Positions 17,538 to 26,487 of a stretch of 64,000 nt of DNA are shown here, piece by piece. The position numbers were made by a program, and so were the translations under genes. Source of the DNA: Verrucomicrobiota bacterium (lineage in GTDB: Bacteria; Verrucomicrobiota; Verrucomicrobiia; Verrucomicrobiales; Verrucomicrobiaceae). Position 1 is the first letter of the stretch; the number at the start of each line of letters is the position of its first letter. The stretch is taken from assembly GCA_025360015.1 (NCBI GenBank), contig JANYCZ010000045.1, positions 1 through 64,000 on the forward strand. Reading direction: 5' to 3'. The notes under the pieces are model-generated. The model was not told the origin of the DNA, searched no databases, and saw nothing but the letters and a program-made list of their open reading frames with translations.

Positions 17538-18131
17538 TCACCCCCGCGTCCGTTCCAGCAGGTTCATCATGAGGAAGGACAGCAGCAGCGCGAGTTGCTC
17601 GCCATCATCCGCCGGGCCTTCCTGGATCAATCCGAAGCGGCCTTCGAAAAAGGCGGACTGCTTGGTCAGGCGCAGCGTGGGCGCACCGGCTTCCCCACGG
17701 GTGGCGATGTAGCTCGGGTGTAGCATGAAGCCGGTGAACATGCCCACGATGGGGATTTCCCCGACCAAGCCATCCAGCATTTTCGTCCACGGATTGGCTT
17801 CCTGAATCATAAACGTCGGCGTCTGCATTCCTGGAGCAAAGACATCGTAGTGCGCCCTCCACAGGGACTTCATCCCGCGCCTGCCGATTGCACCGAGCAC
17901 CAGCCCCGTGGGAGATTTAAACGTGTAGCGCGCCGACCAGTCGATGATGCGGTCCGCCTCGATCGTCGCCAGCAGCGTCTGCATTGTGTCATCCGTGAAG
18001 ACCTCCACCTTTTCCCGAATGCGAAACAGCTTCTGTTTCACGTAGCAGATCGTTCTGCCGCCGGCATCCGTCACGTAGATCTGCGGAGAGAGTGCGAGAA
18101 GTTTGAAGGTGAAAGTGAGCGGGTAGTTCAT
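17538..18131 (-). CDS. LURP-one/scramblase-like family protein
   Basis: The 197-residue product looks like the LURP-one-related (Tubby-like, phospholipid scramblase-related) family. Beta-strand repeats such as IYVTDAGGRTICYVKQKLFRIREKVEVF and ADRIIDWSARYTFKSPTG-type pieces are typical: short tags ITDAGG-like VTDAGGRTICYVKQKLF, and LGAIGRRGMKSLWRAHYDVF. Bacterial members are cytoplasmic and their role is not known. It is transcribed away from the LRR gene's 3' end by 108 bp on the same strand. Nothing in the sequence points to a substrate. Family assignment is moderately sure; function is not. Confidence 0.72.
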   Translation of the reverse strand: MNYPLTFTFKLLALSPQIYVTDAGGRTICYVKQKLFRIREKVEVFTDDTMQTLLATIEADRIIDWSARYTFKSPTGLVLGAIGRRGMKSLWRAHYDVFAPGMQTPTFMIQEANPWTKMLDGLVGEIPIVGMFTGFMLHPSYIATRGEAGAPTLRLTKQSAFFEGRFGLIQEGPADDGEQLALLLSFLMMNLLERTRG

Positions 18132-18239
18132 GAGGCGGCCAAGGTGGCTGGACGGGACGTGGTTGCAATGAGAGAACTGGCGTGGTTTTGGAATCGCCGC
18201 CCAGCATGCCCTTAAGTCACTTTTGCGAACATGGGCAGG

Positions 18240-20042
18240 CTACCAGTCACGTTGATCGAGAATGTCATCGATATTCTCCAAACCGGCCAGTTTTGCGATC
18301 TCCTCCAAAAGTGAGCAAAAATATTCCCTCTCATCGGTATCAATGCCGTTTTCGAGGTTCTCATCGTCGTTCACCTCGTTTAGCTCTTCGATGCAGGTCT
18401 GAAAAAGTTCACGTCCTTGCATTTTGCTGGCACTTCCAGGCAACGCGACCAGATTTTTGAGAAGCTTGTTAAACACAGGCTTCGCTGCTTTCATCACATC
18501 CTCATATCCGAAGTCCATGTCGAAATACTTGGTCCTTCGATATTTGGTCAGCGCCTCCCGATCCAGTGGCAGTGCGTCACAGGCAGGCGAAATTTGAGCC
18601 GCAGCAGCCCCTTGGTCGTTTCGCAAATGCTTCAGCAGCTTTTTCCCACTGCCTCCGGCCAGCTTGAGCAATTCTGGAGGGAGCGGATTTCCCTGCACAA
18701 AGACCTCGCATGCCGAAAGCGCACCCAGGCTTCTGGGGAGTTCATGCAGCCGGTTCCCTCTGAGGCTAAAGCTTTCCATGGATAACAGCAGCCCGATCTC
18801 CTCCGGCAACACGCCAATTTGGTTGCCATCAATATTTAAAACCATCAAAGCAGCAAGCCGCCCGATCTCAGGAGGCAAGGCCGTGAGAAGATTTTCATCC
18901 AGCATGAGATGAGTCATCGCGCAAAGGTCGCCTATCTCCGGGGGGAGCCGTGTAATTTGATTGTTGTTTAGCTGCAAATCCGTCAACGCCAGAAGCCGCC
19001 CCAGTTCAGGCGGCAGTTCGTTGAGATTGTTGCCTCGCAAACTGAGCTCTCTTAGACACTGCAACTGGCCGACCTCGGATGCCAATGTTTCCAGCTTGTT
19101 ATCAGAGAGATCCAAGGTCGTCAGCGCCAAAAGCTCACCCACCTCCGGCGGGAGCTTCCTGAGTTGATTATTGCAGAGCCACAGCTCCTCCAAGCTCTTG
19201 ATCCGGCACACTCCCGAAGAAATCAAAGAGCAATGGTTATTGCTGAGATCAAGCACCCTCAATGCAATGAGCCCAGACAGATCCTCCGGCAACGCCGTGA
19301 GTTCATTGCCCTCCAGCCTAAGCTCTGTCAAAGCAGAGAGCCGACCGATTTCACGCGGCAGGCGTGTCATGCCATTGCTTCCGAGTGAAAGTTTCGTCAA
19401 CGAATTCAGCCCTGCAATTTCATCCGGGAGCGTAACAAGTCTGTTTTTGGCAAGGGTAAGTTCCTGAAGCGCTGCGAGCCTGCCAATCTCCGGCGGAATT
19501 GAGGCAAGTTGATTGTCATCAACAAAGAGCTTTGTCAGCTTTGGCAGGTTGCCAATTTCACAGGGCAATGATGTGAGCTGATTTCGTCTGATCCTCAGTT
19601 CATCCAAAGTCGATAGGCGCTCGATTTCTGGCCCCAGTTCGGAAATCTGGGTGTTGTCAAGATTCAACAGTTTCAGTTCCGGAAGCTGAAAAACTGCGGG
19701 CGGCACCCCCTTGATCCTGTTGCCTTGTAAATCAAGCTCTTCCAATGCCCTGAGATGGCTCATCTCGGGAGGCAGTGTCGTCAGTTGATTGTTTTCGAGA
19801 ACAAGTCTCCTCAATTTGCCAAGCCCGCAGATTTCGGGAGGCAACGAAGTGAGTTTGTTATTCCAAAGGATAAGAACCCGCAGCTCACCCAGTTGCCCGA
19901 TCTCAGGCGGCAAGGCTTCCAACCCGATCTCAGCAAAAGAAAGCCTCTCCTCCACGTCCCCAGCACGCAACCACGCATCGATTCTTCGTAAAGCTTCCGC
20001 ATACGCTTCTTGAGGATCGTCGAAATTATAGCGAACCCACAT
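18240..20042 (-). CDS. Leucine-rich repeat protein with unassigned C-terminal domain
   Basis: The 600-residue product has a short N-terminal cap (about 1-40), then about 18 leucine-rich repeats of 23 residues with consensus LPPEIGxLxxLxxLxLxxN, to about residue 450. The last 145 residues form a separate charged, helical domain (DREALTKYRRTKYFDMDF, CIEELNEVNDDENLENG, DEREYFCSLLEEIAKLAG) that I do not recognise. No signal peptide or membrane helix is visible, so it is probably cytoplasmic. LRR arrays of this type bind proteins. The gene is visibly poorer in GC and uses different codons from its neighbours, which suggests recent acquisition. It lies 108 bp upstream of the LURP-one-like gene on the same strand, and that gene might be a partner. 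Confidence 0.88.
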   Translation of the reverse strand: MWVRYNFDDPQEAYAEALRRIDAWLRAGDVEERLSFAEIGLEALPPEIGQLGELRVLILWNNKLTSLPPEICGLGKLRRLVLENNQLTTLPPEMSHLRALEELDLQGNRIKGVPPAVFQLPELKLLNLDNTQISELGPEIERLSTLDELRIRRNQLTSLPCEIGNLPKLTKLFVDDNQLASIPPEIGRLAALQELTLAKNRLVTLPDEIAGLNSLTKLSLGSNGMTRLPREIGRLSALTELRLEGNELTALPEDLSGLIALRVLDLSNNHCSLISSGVCRIKSLEELWLCNNQLRKLPPEVGELLALTTLDLSDNKLETLASEVGQLQCLRELSLRGNNLNELPPELGRLLALTDLQLNNNQITRLPPEIGDLCAMTHLMLDENLLTALPPEIGRLAALMVLNIDGNQIGVLPEEIGLLLSMESFSLRGNRLHELPRSLGALSACEVFVQGNPLPPELLKLAGGSGKKLLKHLRNDQGAAAAQISPACDALPLDREALTKYRRTKYFDMDFGYEDVMKAAKPVFNKLLKNLVALPGSASKMQGRELFQTCIEELNEVNDDENLENGIDTDEREYFCSLLEEIAKLAGLENIDDILDQRDW

Positions 20043-20062
20043 TCAACTAATCAATCAGGAAA

Positions 20063-21271
20063 TCATTTGGCTGGCAAGCTCTGAAGCAGCGCCCCCGCAC
20101 ACGCCGCCGCAAATTCTGGGGCGTTGATCTCGCAGTCCATCTCAATGAGCGGAATGCCGGGGCGCAGGTGCTGGCGGATGGCGTCAAACAGCGCCGCATC
20201 GGCCTCGGCATCATGGAACGGTTTGCCGGCAGCGCTGATGATGCTGATGGCCCGCAGCGGCAGCAGCACAGTGACGGGACCACGATAGGCGTTCGCCTTT
20301 AAGGCGAGGATGCGGCCCAATTCCGCACACTCGGCAGCATCCGTGCGCATCAGCGTCACCTGCGGATTGTGGATGTAGAAGTGCCGTCCTTCAAATTTCG
20401 AAGGCACACTCGCACGCTCGCCAAAATTCACCATGTCGAGGCAGCCAGGTGTGATGATGGCCGGAGTGCCCGCCCTTGCGGCCGCATCCAGGCGTGTCGG
20501 TCCGGCGCTGAGAATACCGCCCAAAAGCTCATCGGCCCATTCCGTGGTGGTGATGTCGAGCACGCCTGCAAACATCCCGCTTTCGATCAGCGATTCCATG
20601 ATTTTGCCGCCCGTCCCCGTCGAGTGGAAGACGAGCACTTCGTACCCGGCTTCTTCGAGAATTTGTTTGGCCATGTTGACGCAGCTTGTCGTGTTGCCGA
20701 ACATCGAGGCGGCGATCAGCGGCTTGTCTTCGCCTTCGGGCACTGTGGTTTCCACCATGCCGCAGATCGCCCCTGCCGCACGGGCAAGCAACACGCGGGA
20801 AATGCGGTTGATGCCGCTGACATCGACGATGCTCGGAAACATCACGATATCCTTCGTGCCGACATACGGGGCCACATTGCCAGCAGCCAGAGTGGAGACC
20901 ATCACCTTCGGAAAACCGACCGGCAGCGCCCGCATGGCCGCCGTGCCGATGGCCGTGCCGCCGCCGCCGCCGAGCGAGATGACGCCCTGCACCTTGCCAC
21001 TGGCGACCAGCGCCGACAAAAATGCCGCTGCCGCACCTGCCATGGCCGTCACCGCCTCGCCTCGGTCCTGACGCTCCATGATGCCTGCCAGGTCCACCTT
21101 CCCCGCCGCCGCGACCTGCTCGCGGGTGACATCCGGCTTTACCTGCGGCACATCCCCGCTGCCGGTGTCGATGAGAAGCGTCTGATGCCCGCGTGCGCGG
21201 ATGATGTCCGCCACATAGGCGTGTTCGTGACCTTTGGTGTCGAGCGTGCCGAGAACTGCGATGGTTGCCAT
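20063..21271 (-). CDS. Tm-1-like ATP-binding domain protein (UPF0261)
   Basis: The 402-residue product has the full UPF0261/Tm-1 N-terminal layout. The start MATIAVLGTLDTKGHEHAYV, the ISLGGGGGTAIGTAAMRALP loop and PYVGTKDIVMFPSIVDVSGIN are characteristic, as is the C-terminal GRHFYIHNPQVTLMRT. Plant Tm-1 inhibits tomato mosaic virus replication through this fold; bacterial members are ATP-binding proteins of unsettled function. Length fits single-domain bacterial members. It ends 20 bp from the LRR gene start but belongs to a different compositional class, so co-transcription is uncertain. A divergent gene starts 109 bp upstream. Confidence 0.9.
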   Translation of the reverse strand: MATIAVLGTLDTKGHEHAYVADIIRARGHQTLLIDTGSGDVPQVKPDVTREQVAAAGKVDLAGIMERQDRGEAVTAMAGAAAAFLSALVASGKVQGVISLGGGGGTAIGTAAMRALPVGFPKVMVSTLAAGNVAPYVGTKDIVMFPSIVDVSGINRISRVLLARAAGAICGMVETTVPEGEDKPLIAASMFGNTTSCVNMAKQILEEAGYEVLVFHSTGTGGKIMESLIESGMFAGVLDITTTEWADELLGGILSAGPTRLDAAARAGTPAIITPGCLDMVNFGERASVPSKFEGRHFYIHNPQVTLMRTDAAECAELGRILALKANAYRGPVTVLLPLRAISIISAAGKPFHDAEADAALFDAIRQHLRPGIPLIEMDCEINAPEFAAACAGALLQSLPAK

Positions 21272-21380
21272 GGTGGCAGCATAAAAGCGGGTGCCAGAAG
21301 AACAGCAACCGTTTCACACCACCTCCTATCCGGGCTGCACCCGGCTTGACGGGCCAACTGCTGGCCATTAGTCTCGCAGG

Positions 21381-21662
21381 ATGCCGCCTGTAGCAGCCAT
21401 GCCCGCTGACAATCTCGATTTTGCGTGGGACCGTCCTGAAACGGCTTCCAGCCTGCGGGCACGTCTTGCCACTAGCACGGGCATTGACTGGCTGCACACC
21501 GCCGCCTGGCTCATGCGTGAGGCGCGGGTGGACCAGGTCTGGCAGTTTCTCACTCTGAAACAAGTCGCCGAAAGCTTCCCTCAGCTCAGCCCCATGCTTG
21601 GACGTCGTCGCCCCGTCTGGGAACATCTCCTTCGCGCCGCTCATGAGCTGGGAAGAATCTAA
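21381..21662 (+). CDS. Small partner protein of an AbiEii-type nucleotidyltransferase
   Basis: The 93-residue product is unnamed by sequence alone. It contains DNLDFAWDRPETASSLRARLA, TGIDWLHTAAWLMREARVD and VWQFLTLKQVAESFPQL, largely helical and mixed in charge. Its 3' end overlaps by 20 bases the next gene, a nucleotidyltransferase of the AbiEii/AbiGii toxin group, so the two are translationally coupled. By position it could be the antitoxin or an accessory subunit, as many such toxins are preceded by a short antitoxin. It is not an obvious AbiEi-type winged-helix antitoxin. The start could also be the ATG at 21399. Confidence 0.7.
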   Translation: MPPVAAMPADNLDFAWDRPETASSLRARLATSTGIDWLHTAAWLMREARVDQVWQFLTLKQVAESFPQLSPMLGRRRPVWEHLLRAAHELGRI

Positions 21663-22305
21663 TTCCTGCACACCGCTGAAACGTGATTTTCTCCGCGCTT
21701 GGTTCGCGCAGGAACAGCGTTTTTTCCTCACCGGTGGCAGTGCTCTGGGGCTGTTTTATCTCGATCACCGCCGCTCCTATGATCTGGATCTTTTCACCAG
21801 CGACGAGGTTGAGGGGATCGAAGTGCAAAACTTTGTGCACCGTATCGCGGCTGAAATCAAAGCCGACTGTCAGGCCCTGCGTACGGCTCCGGACTTTCAC
21901 CGTTTTCGACTTACGCGTGGCGAGGAGCGTGAACTGGTGGACGTCGTCGTGGACCGTGCGCCACAGCTTGACGTGCAGAAGGTGGATTTCGATGGCATCC
22001 GCGTGGACACGCTGCGGGAAATCATTGCCAACAAGCTGACCACCCTGATCAGTCGCAGCGAATTGAAGGACGTGGTGGACCTCTACTTTCTGGAACAGGC
22101 AGGCCACGACCTGCTCGCCTCCCTGCCAGATGCTCAAACCAAAGACGGCGGCTGGGAGCCTGCCGTCGTCGCCATGCTTTTGGACGGGCTGCGCGTCACC
22201 GAACTACCGGCGTGGATGATACGCCATCTAGAGCCTGCGGAACTCCAGGCGTTTCTGAACCGCCTGCGCATGGCCATTGCGGAGAAAGCCTTGCCTGCGG
22301 CATAG
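21643..22305 (+). CDS. AbiEii/AbiGii-family nucleotidyltransferase (toxin-like)
   Basis: The 220-residue product has the nucleotidyltransferase signature of the AbiEii toxin group: FFLTGGSALGLFYLDHRRSY followed by DLDLFTSDE for metal binding. Downstream, NKLTTLISRSELKDVVDLYFL matches the family helix. AbiEii-type enzymes inactivate tRNA or other targets by transferring nucleotides and are found as toxin halves of toxin-antitoxin or phage-abortive systems. I chose the ATG at 21643, inside the end of the upstream gene, because it begins just before conserved sequence. Its true target and whether the neighbour is its antitoxin are inference. Confidence 0.85.
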   Translation: MSWEESNSCTPLKRDFLRAWFAQEQRFFLTGGSALGLFYLDHRRSYDLDLFTSDEVEGIEVQNFVHRIAAEIKADCQALRTAPDFHRFRLTRGEERELVDVVVDRAPQLDVQKVDFDGIRVDTLREIIANKLTTLISRSELKDVVDLYFLEQAGHDLLASLPDAQTKDGGWEPAVVAMLLDGLRVTELPAWMIRHLEPAELQAFLNRLRMAIAEKALPAA

Positions 22306-22425
22306 GGGGGAAAAGATGGCCCGGAGCGGGGCCTTCAGCAGCCCTCAAAGCAATACCCCCTCCATTTTCCTCCCCCTCCGGCATTGAACCCGGCGGATTC
22401 CTCGCCAAGTCAGGGGGTCCCACCC

Positions 22426-24816
22426 ATGTCCCAAGCCGTCTTCCGCACCATCCCCCTCCGCGAACTCAACGCCGACCAGCTCCTCGATCTCTCGAAGCGC
22501 ATGAAGCTCTCGCTCTCACGCGCCGACATGCTCGCCGTGCAGAAGATTTACCAGGACGAAGGCCGCGAGGCCACGGACGTCGAGATGGAAGTCATCGCCC
22601 AGACCTGGAGCGAGCACTGCAAGCACCGCATCTTTGGCGCGAAGATTCTGCACACGCTCGATGGCAAGGAGGAGGTCGTGGACGGCCTGTTCAAGACCTA
22701 CATCCGCGCCGTGACGGAGGACATCTGCAAGACCAAGCTGGACTTCGTGCTCGGTGCGTTCGAAGACAACGCAGGCTTCGTGCGCCTGGACGCCGACAAG
22801 GCCGTGTGCCTCAAGGTGGAAACGCACAACCACCCGAGCGCCATCGAGCCCTACGCGGGTGCGAATACCGGCCTCGGCGGCGTGATCCGCGACATCCTCG
22901 GCGCAGGCAAAGGCGCGAAGCCGGTGGCCTCCATCGACGTATTCTGCTTTGGTCCGCCTGACATCGAGCAGGAGGACATCAAGGCCAAGGACGTCATCCA
23001 TCCGCTGGGCGTCATGCGTGGCGTGGTGCGCGGCGTGCGCGATTATGGAAACCGCATGGGCATCCCCACCGTGAATGGCGCGATCCAGTTTGACGACACC
23101 TTCATTTACAATCCCCTCGTGTTCTGCGGCACCGCCGGCATCATCCCGATCAAGGACATCGCCAAGGAAGTGAAGCCAGGACATCTGCTCATCGCCGCCG
23201 GCGGTCGCACCGGCAAGGACGGTCTCAAAGGCGCCACCTTCTCCTCCGCATCGCTCACCACCGACTCGCACGAGGAAGACCAGACTGCGGTGCAGATTGG
23301 CAATCCCATTGAAGAAAAGAAGGCTGCCGACTTCGTGCTCGCCGCACGTGAGAAGGGCCTCATCCAGTTCGTCACCGACTGCGGTGCCGGTGGTTTCAGC
23401 TCCGCCGCAGGCGAAATGCTGCGCGACACTGGCGGTGAAGTGTGGCTGGAAAACGCCCCGCTCAAAGCCCCCGACCTCGAAAGCTGGCAGATCTTCATCA
23501 GCGAGTCCCAGGAGCGCATGGTCATCGCCATCGAGGAAAAAGACCTCGCTGCGATGCACGAACTTGCCGCCATTTACCAGACTGAACTCTGCGTGCTGGC
23601 CAAGGCCGATGGCTCCCAGCGCCTCAAAGTTTCCCATCACGGCACCATCGTCTGCGATCTACACGTGTCCGCTCTTCATGAGGCCCCGCGCCGCGAGATG
23701 AAGGCCAAATGGCGCACCCCGCCTGCGGTGAAGCCCGTAGTGCCCGTGCGTCCTGAATCCTGGACGGCCACGCTCAAGACCCTGCTCGCCGATTTCTCCA
23801 TCGTCTCCCGTGAGCCGATCATCCGCGAGTACGACCACGAAGTGCAGGGCAACACCGTTCTCAAACCCCTCGCCGGCGCTTCAGGCGACGCCCCGCAGGA
23901 CGGCAGCGTCATCCGTGTGGATGGCAGCCAGCAGCTCGTCGCCCTCGCTTGTGCCTTGCTCCCTGAGTGGGGCAAGACCGACCCGCATCTCATGGGCCGC
24001 GCCGTGGTGGATGAGTGCGTGCGCCAGCTCGTCGCCATGGGGTCCAATCCCGACCGCATCGCCATCCTGGACAATTTCTGCATGGGCAACCCAGACAACG
24101 AGCGCGAGCTCGGTGCCCTGGTGGAATGCACCAAGGGCATGGCCAAGACCGCCATCGCCTACGCTGCGCCCTTCGTCTCCGGCAAGGACAGCTTCTACAA
24201 CTACTTCATCACGGATGAAGGCCCCGTCTCCATCCCTGTCACGCTGCTGCTCAGCGGCTTCGGTGTCGTGGAAGACGCCAAGCACGTCATCGGTGCCTCC
24301 CTGCGCCGCATCGGCAGCAAGATCGCCATCCTCGGCAAGGTCAGCGCCGGACTGCGCGGCAGCATCGTCGCCAAGTACACCAAGGGCATCGGCATGGACG
24401 CCGGCCCCGACTTCTGCGAAGTGGAAAGCCTCGCCGCCTACCGCCGCTACTTTGAACTCGTGAAGCAGGGCGCCATCCTCAGCGCGCATGACATCGGCGA
24501 GGGCGGCCTCGCCGTCGCCCTGGCCGAAATGGCCTTCAGCGGCAAAGGCGGCCTGCGCATCGCCACGGACAAGATGCCCGTCGCGGGCAGCGGTCTTACC
24601 ACCGCCGAGCTTCTCTTCGGCGAAACCCCGGGCCGCCTGCTCATCGAGATTGCCCCCGAACACGTCAGCGCCGCCGAAGCTGCCGGCCTCACCATCATCG
24701 GCGACTCCACGCGCGATCCTTACCTCTACATCTCCCACAACGGCACCACCCTGATCGACTCCCCGATTGATCAGCTCAAGCCGCTGTGGCGGGACGGGCT
24801 GGTGAAGTATTATTGA
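22426..24816 (+). CDS. purL: Phosphoribosylformylglycinamidine synthase subunit PurL
   Basis: The 796-residue product is the small-type PurL that makes FGAM from FGAR and ATP, taking ammonia from PurQ with PurS. Motifs include TWSEHCKHRIF (60-70), KVETHNHPSAIEPYAGANTG and ILSAHDIGEGGLAVALAEM. Small PurL proteins are usually 720-760 residues, so this one is slightly long. The start is the ATG at 22426, preceded by AGGGGG with nine bases spacing; an upstream in-frame ATG (22384) adds residues without similarity. purQ and purS are not in the window. A hairpin follows 8 bases after the stop. Confidence 0.96.
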   Translation: MSQAVFRTIPLRELNADQLLDLSKRMKLSLSRADMLAVQKIYQDEGREATDVEMEVIAQTWSEHCKHRIFGAKILHTLDGKEEVVDGLFKTYIRAVTEDICKTKLDFVLGAFEDNAGFVRLDADKAVCLKVETHNHPSAIEPYAGANTGLGGVIRDILGAGKGAKPVASIDVFCFGPPDIEQEDIKAKDVIHPLGVMRGVVRGVRDYGNRMGIPTVNGAIQFDDTFIYNPLVFCGTAGIIPIKDIAKEVKPGHLLIAAGGRTGKDGLKGATFSSASLTTDSHEEDQTAVQIGNPIEEKKAADFVLAAREKGLIQFVTDCGAGGFSSAAGEMLRDTGGEVWLENAPLKAPDLESWQIFISESQERMVIAIEEKDLAAMHELAAIYQTELCVLAKADGSQRLKVSHHGTIVCDLHVSALHEAPRREMKAKWRTPPAVKPVVPVRPESWTATLKTLLADFSIVSREPIIREYDHEVQGNTVLKPLAGASGDAPQDGSVIRVDGSQQLVALACALLPEWGKTDPHLMGRAVVDECVRQLVAMGSNPDRIAILDNFCMGNPDNERELGALVECTKGMAKTAIAYAAPFVSGKDSFYNYFITDEGPVSIPVTLLLSGFGVVEDAKHVIGASLRRIGSKIAILGKVSAGLRGSIVAKYTKGIGMDAGPDFCEVESLAAYRRYFELVKQGAILSAHDIGEGGLAVALAEMAFSGKGGLRIATDKMPVAGSGLTTAELLFGETPGRLLIEIAPEHVSAAEAAGLTIIGDSTRDPYLYISHNGTTLIDSPIDQLKPLWRDGLVKYY

Positions 24817-24823
24817 AGCACCG

Positions 24824-24841
24824 ATCTCACTCCGCTGAGAT
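24824..24841 (+). terminator. Hairpin after purL
   Basis: ATCTCA-CTCCGC-TGAGAT forms a 6-bp stem with a 6-nt loop, eight bases past the purL stop. It lacks a strong T-tract, so termination is likely but not certain. Confidence 0.5.
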
Positions 24842-25020
24842 GAGCCACACACTTTCGCGAGCAGGAACTCGCTTGCGAATTCTGTGTCCGAATTCTTATT
24901 GAATCAGTTCCGCGACTTCCGCGTGAACCTGAGCCAGACCCGCATCCATTGATCCATCCCGACATCAGAGCTCCGCACAGCGGCCAGCCGGTGGACTCTC
25001 ATGGTTGACTCCACTCGTGC

Positions 25021-25039
25021 CCATTGCGTGTGGCAATGG
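25021..25039 (-). terminator. Hairpin after the orphan histidine kinase
   Basis: CCATTGC-GTGTG-GCAATGG forms a 7-bp perfect stem with a 5-nt loop, about 25 bases beyond the stop of the minus-strand kinase gene. The rest of 24842-25020 shows no gene I can support; a shorter stem (GCGAG/CTCGC) lies near 24860. Confidence 0.45.
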
Positions 25040-25063
25040 ATATGTCTGCGTCGCATGTCCTCC

Positions 25064-26170
25064 TTAGTTTGAGCCCTGAGCCCCCGCCGCCTGCGCAGGC
25101 AGCCTTAGCCGGCAGCAGACGCAGGTGCCGCCAGCGCTGCGAGGTGTGATTTCAAAGGTCGCCCCCACGCTCTGGGCTCGGTAGCGCATGGTGCGCAGGC
25201 CCATGCCTGCGCCTGCGAGCGACTTGCCTGCGCCCATGCCCACGCCGTTGTCTTCCAGACGCAGTTCCAGCACATCGCCCAGCCGGTTCAAGACGATGAT
25301 GATTTCACGGGCGCGGCCGTGCCGCACCGCGTTGGCCAGCGCCTCCTGGGCGATGCGATAGAGATGCATGGCCGCCTTGGGGCAGTCGATGTGGATCTTG
25401 CCGTTCTCCTGGACTACGATGGCGACGCCGGTCAGCCTGCTGGTGTTGGCCGCGAGCTCCTTCACGGCGACGGAGAAACCGAACTCATCCACATGCATCG
25501 GGGAAATGCCACGGGCGAGATCACGCGCATCCGCCACCGTCTGCTGCACAGACACCTCCACCAGGGAGGCATCCTGCGCCACCGGCAGCTTCAGCGAGTG
25601 CAGTTCCTCTGCCAGCGAATGCACAGCGCAGCCGATGGCCGCCAGTTGCTGGCAGAGACCGTCGTGGAGATCTTGGCCGATGCGCTGCTGCTCATGCTCG
25701 CTGACCTGGATGATGTCCAGCTCGAGCTGGCGGCGCTCCTCCAGCATCCGAATGTGGGACGCGTCAGCGTCCTGCTTGCTGCGCACGGCAGCCACGGCAA
25801 ACACGAGCACACAGAAGTAGAACTCTCGGTTGAGCATGGCCCAGGCATAGCCCATCTGTGTCGCATAGGGGTGGGTGTCTTTGTTTGCCACCCACCACAC
25901 CCCGCCGGCCACGATGGCAACAAACAGCCCCCCGCGGGCACCTGACCACCAGACGGCCAGAATGATGGGCAGCGCGTAAAAGATAAACCAACTGATCTCC
26001 CAACCGGTGATGTTGTCCAGCCAGCCAAGAGACACCGTGAGCAGCACGGGCATTAAAAGGGAAAGCCAGAGAGGACTGGCGCGCATTTTGACGGTGAGGC
26101 TGCCCGAACGCATTCTGAAGGGCAAAGGCAGCGGCCAGAACTCCGGGCTGTTCAAAGCGATGTCGCTCAT
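25064..26170 (-). CDS. NarL-type sensor histidine kinase, orphan
   Basis: The 368-residue product has four hydrophobic helices between about 34 and 130, then a HisKA_3-type dimerisation segment with phosphoacceptor His169 in HEQQRIGQDLHDGLCQQLAA. A HATPase domain follows, with N-box IAQEALANAVRHGRA, LEDNGVGMG and GAGMGLRTMRYRA. The catalytic part is complete. It is closely similar in layout and motifs to the kinase at 30411-31523 but has no response regulator beside it, so it may signal to that regulator or to an unlinked one. The input signal is unknown; the sensing part is membrane-embedded with little periplasmic sequence. Confidence 0.92.
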   Translation of the reverse strand: MSDIALNSPEFWPLPLPFRMRSGSLTVKMRASPLWLSLLMPVLLTVSLGWLDNITGWEISWFIFYALPIILAVWWSGARGGLFVAIVAGGVWWVANKDTHPYATQMGYAWAMLNREFYFCVLVFAVAAVRSKQDADASHIRMLEERRQLELDIIQVSEHEQQRIGQDLHDGLCQQLAAIGCAVHSLAEELHSLKLPVAQDASLVEVSVQQTVADARDLARGISPMHVDEFGFSVAVKELAANTSRLTGVAIVVQENGKIHIDCPKAAMHLYRIAQEALANAVRHGRAREIIIVLNRLGDVLELRLEDNGVGMGAGKSLAGAGMGLRTMRYRAQSVGATFEITPRSAGGTCVCCRLRLPAQAAGAQGSN

Positions 26171-26487
26171 GAGATGAAAAGTGGCGAATTCAGCATGGGA
26201 GCAGAGAAGCGCAATAATGGAAATGTGCCAAGGATAATACCTTCCTTCTCATTCGAAAAATCTTAGAATGCAGTGATTGCAGCCGCCACACGCTCGCTCC
26301 CCCTTCCAAACGCAAAGGCTCAAGGCCTGAGTGACCCGCAGGGGGCGGATCCCTCCAGTCGACAGGTCTTCCCCGGGTTCAGGCCCATGCGCGAAAGGAG
26401 CATGAACTGTGGCGTTCAAATCATTGGGATCCCTTCCCTGCTGGATCCATCATTGTCTTCCTATCTCCGGCCTGCTTGCATGGCAGC
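26171..26487. other. Intergenic region between divergent genes
   Basis: These 317 bases separate the minus-strand kinase from the plus-strand hydrolase and must hold promoters for both. I see an AT-rich stretch near 26215-26265 upstream of the kinase but no boxes I can call with confidence. No tRNA, riboswitch or small gene is evident. Confidence 0.5.
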
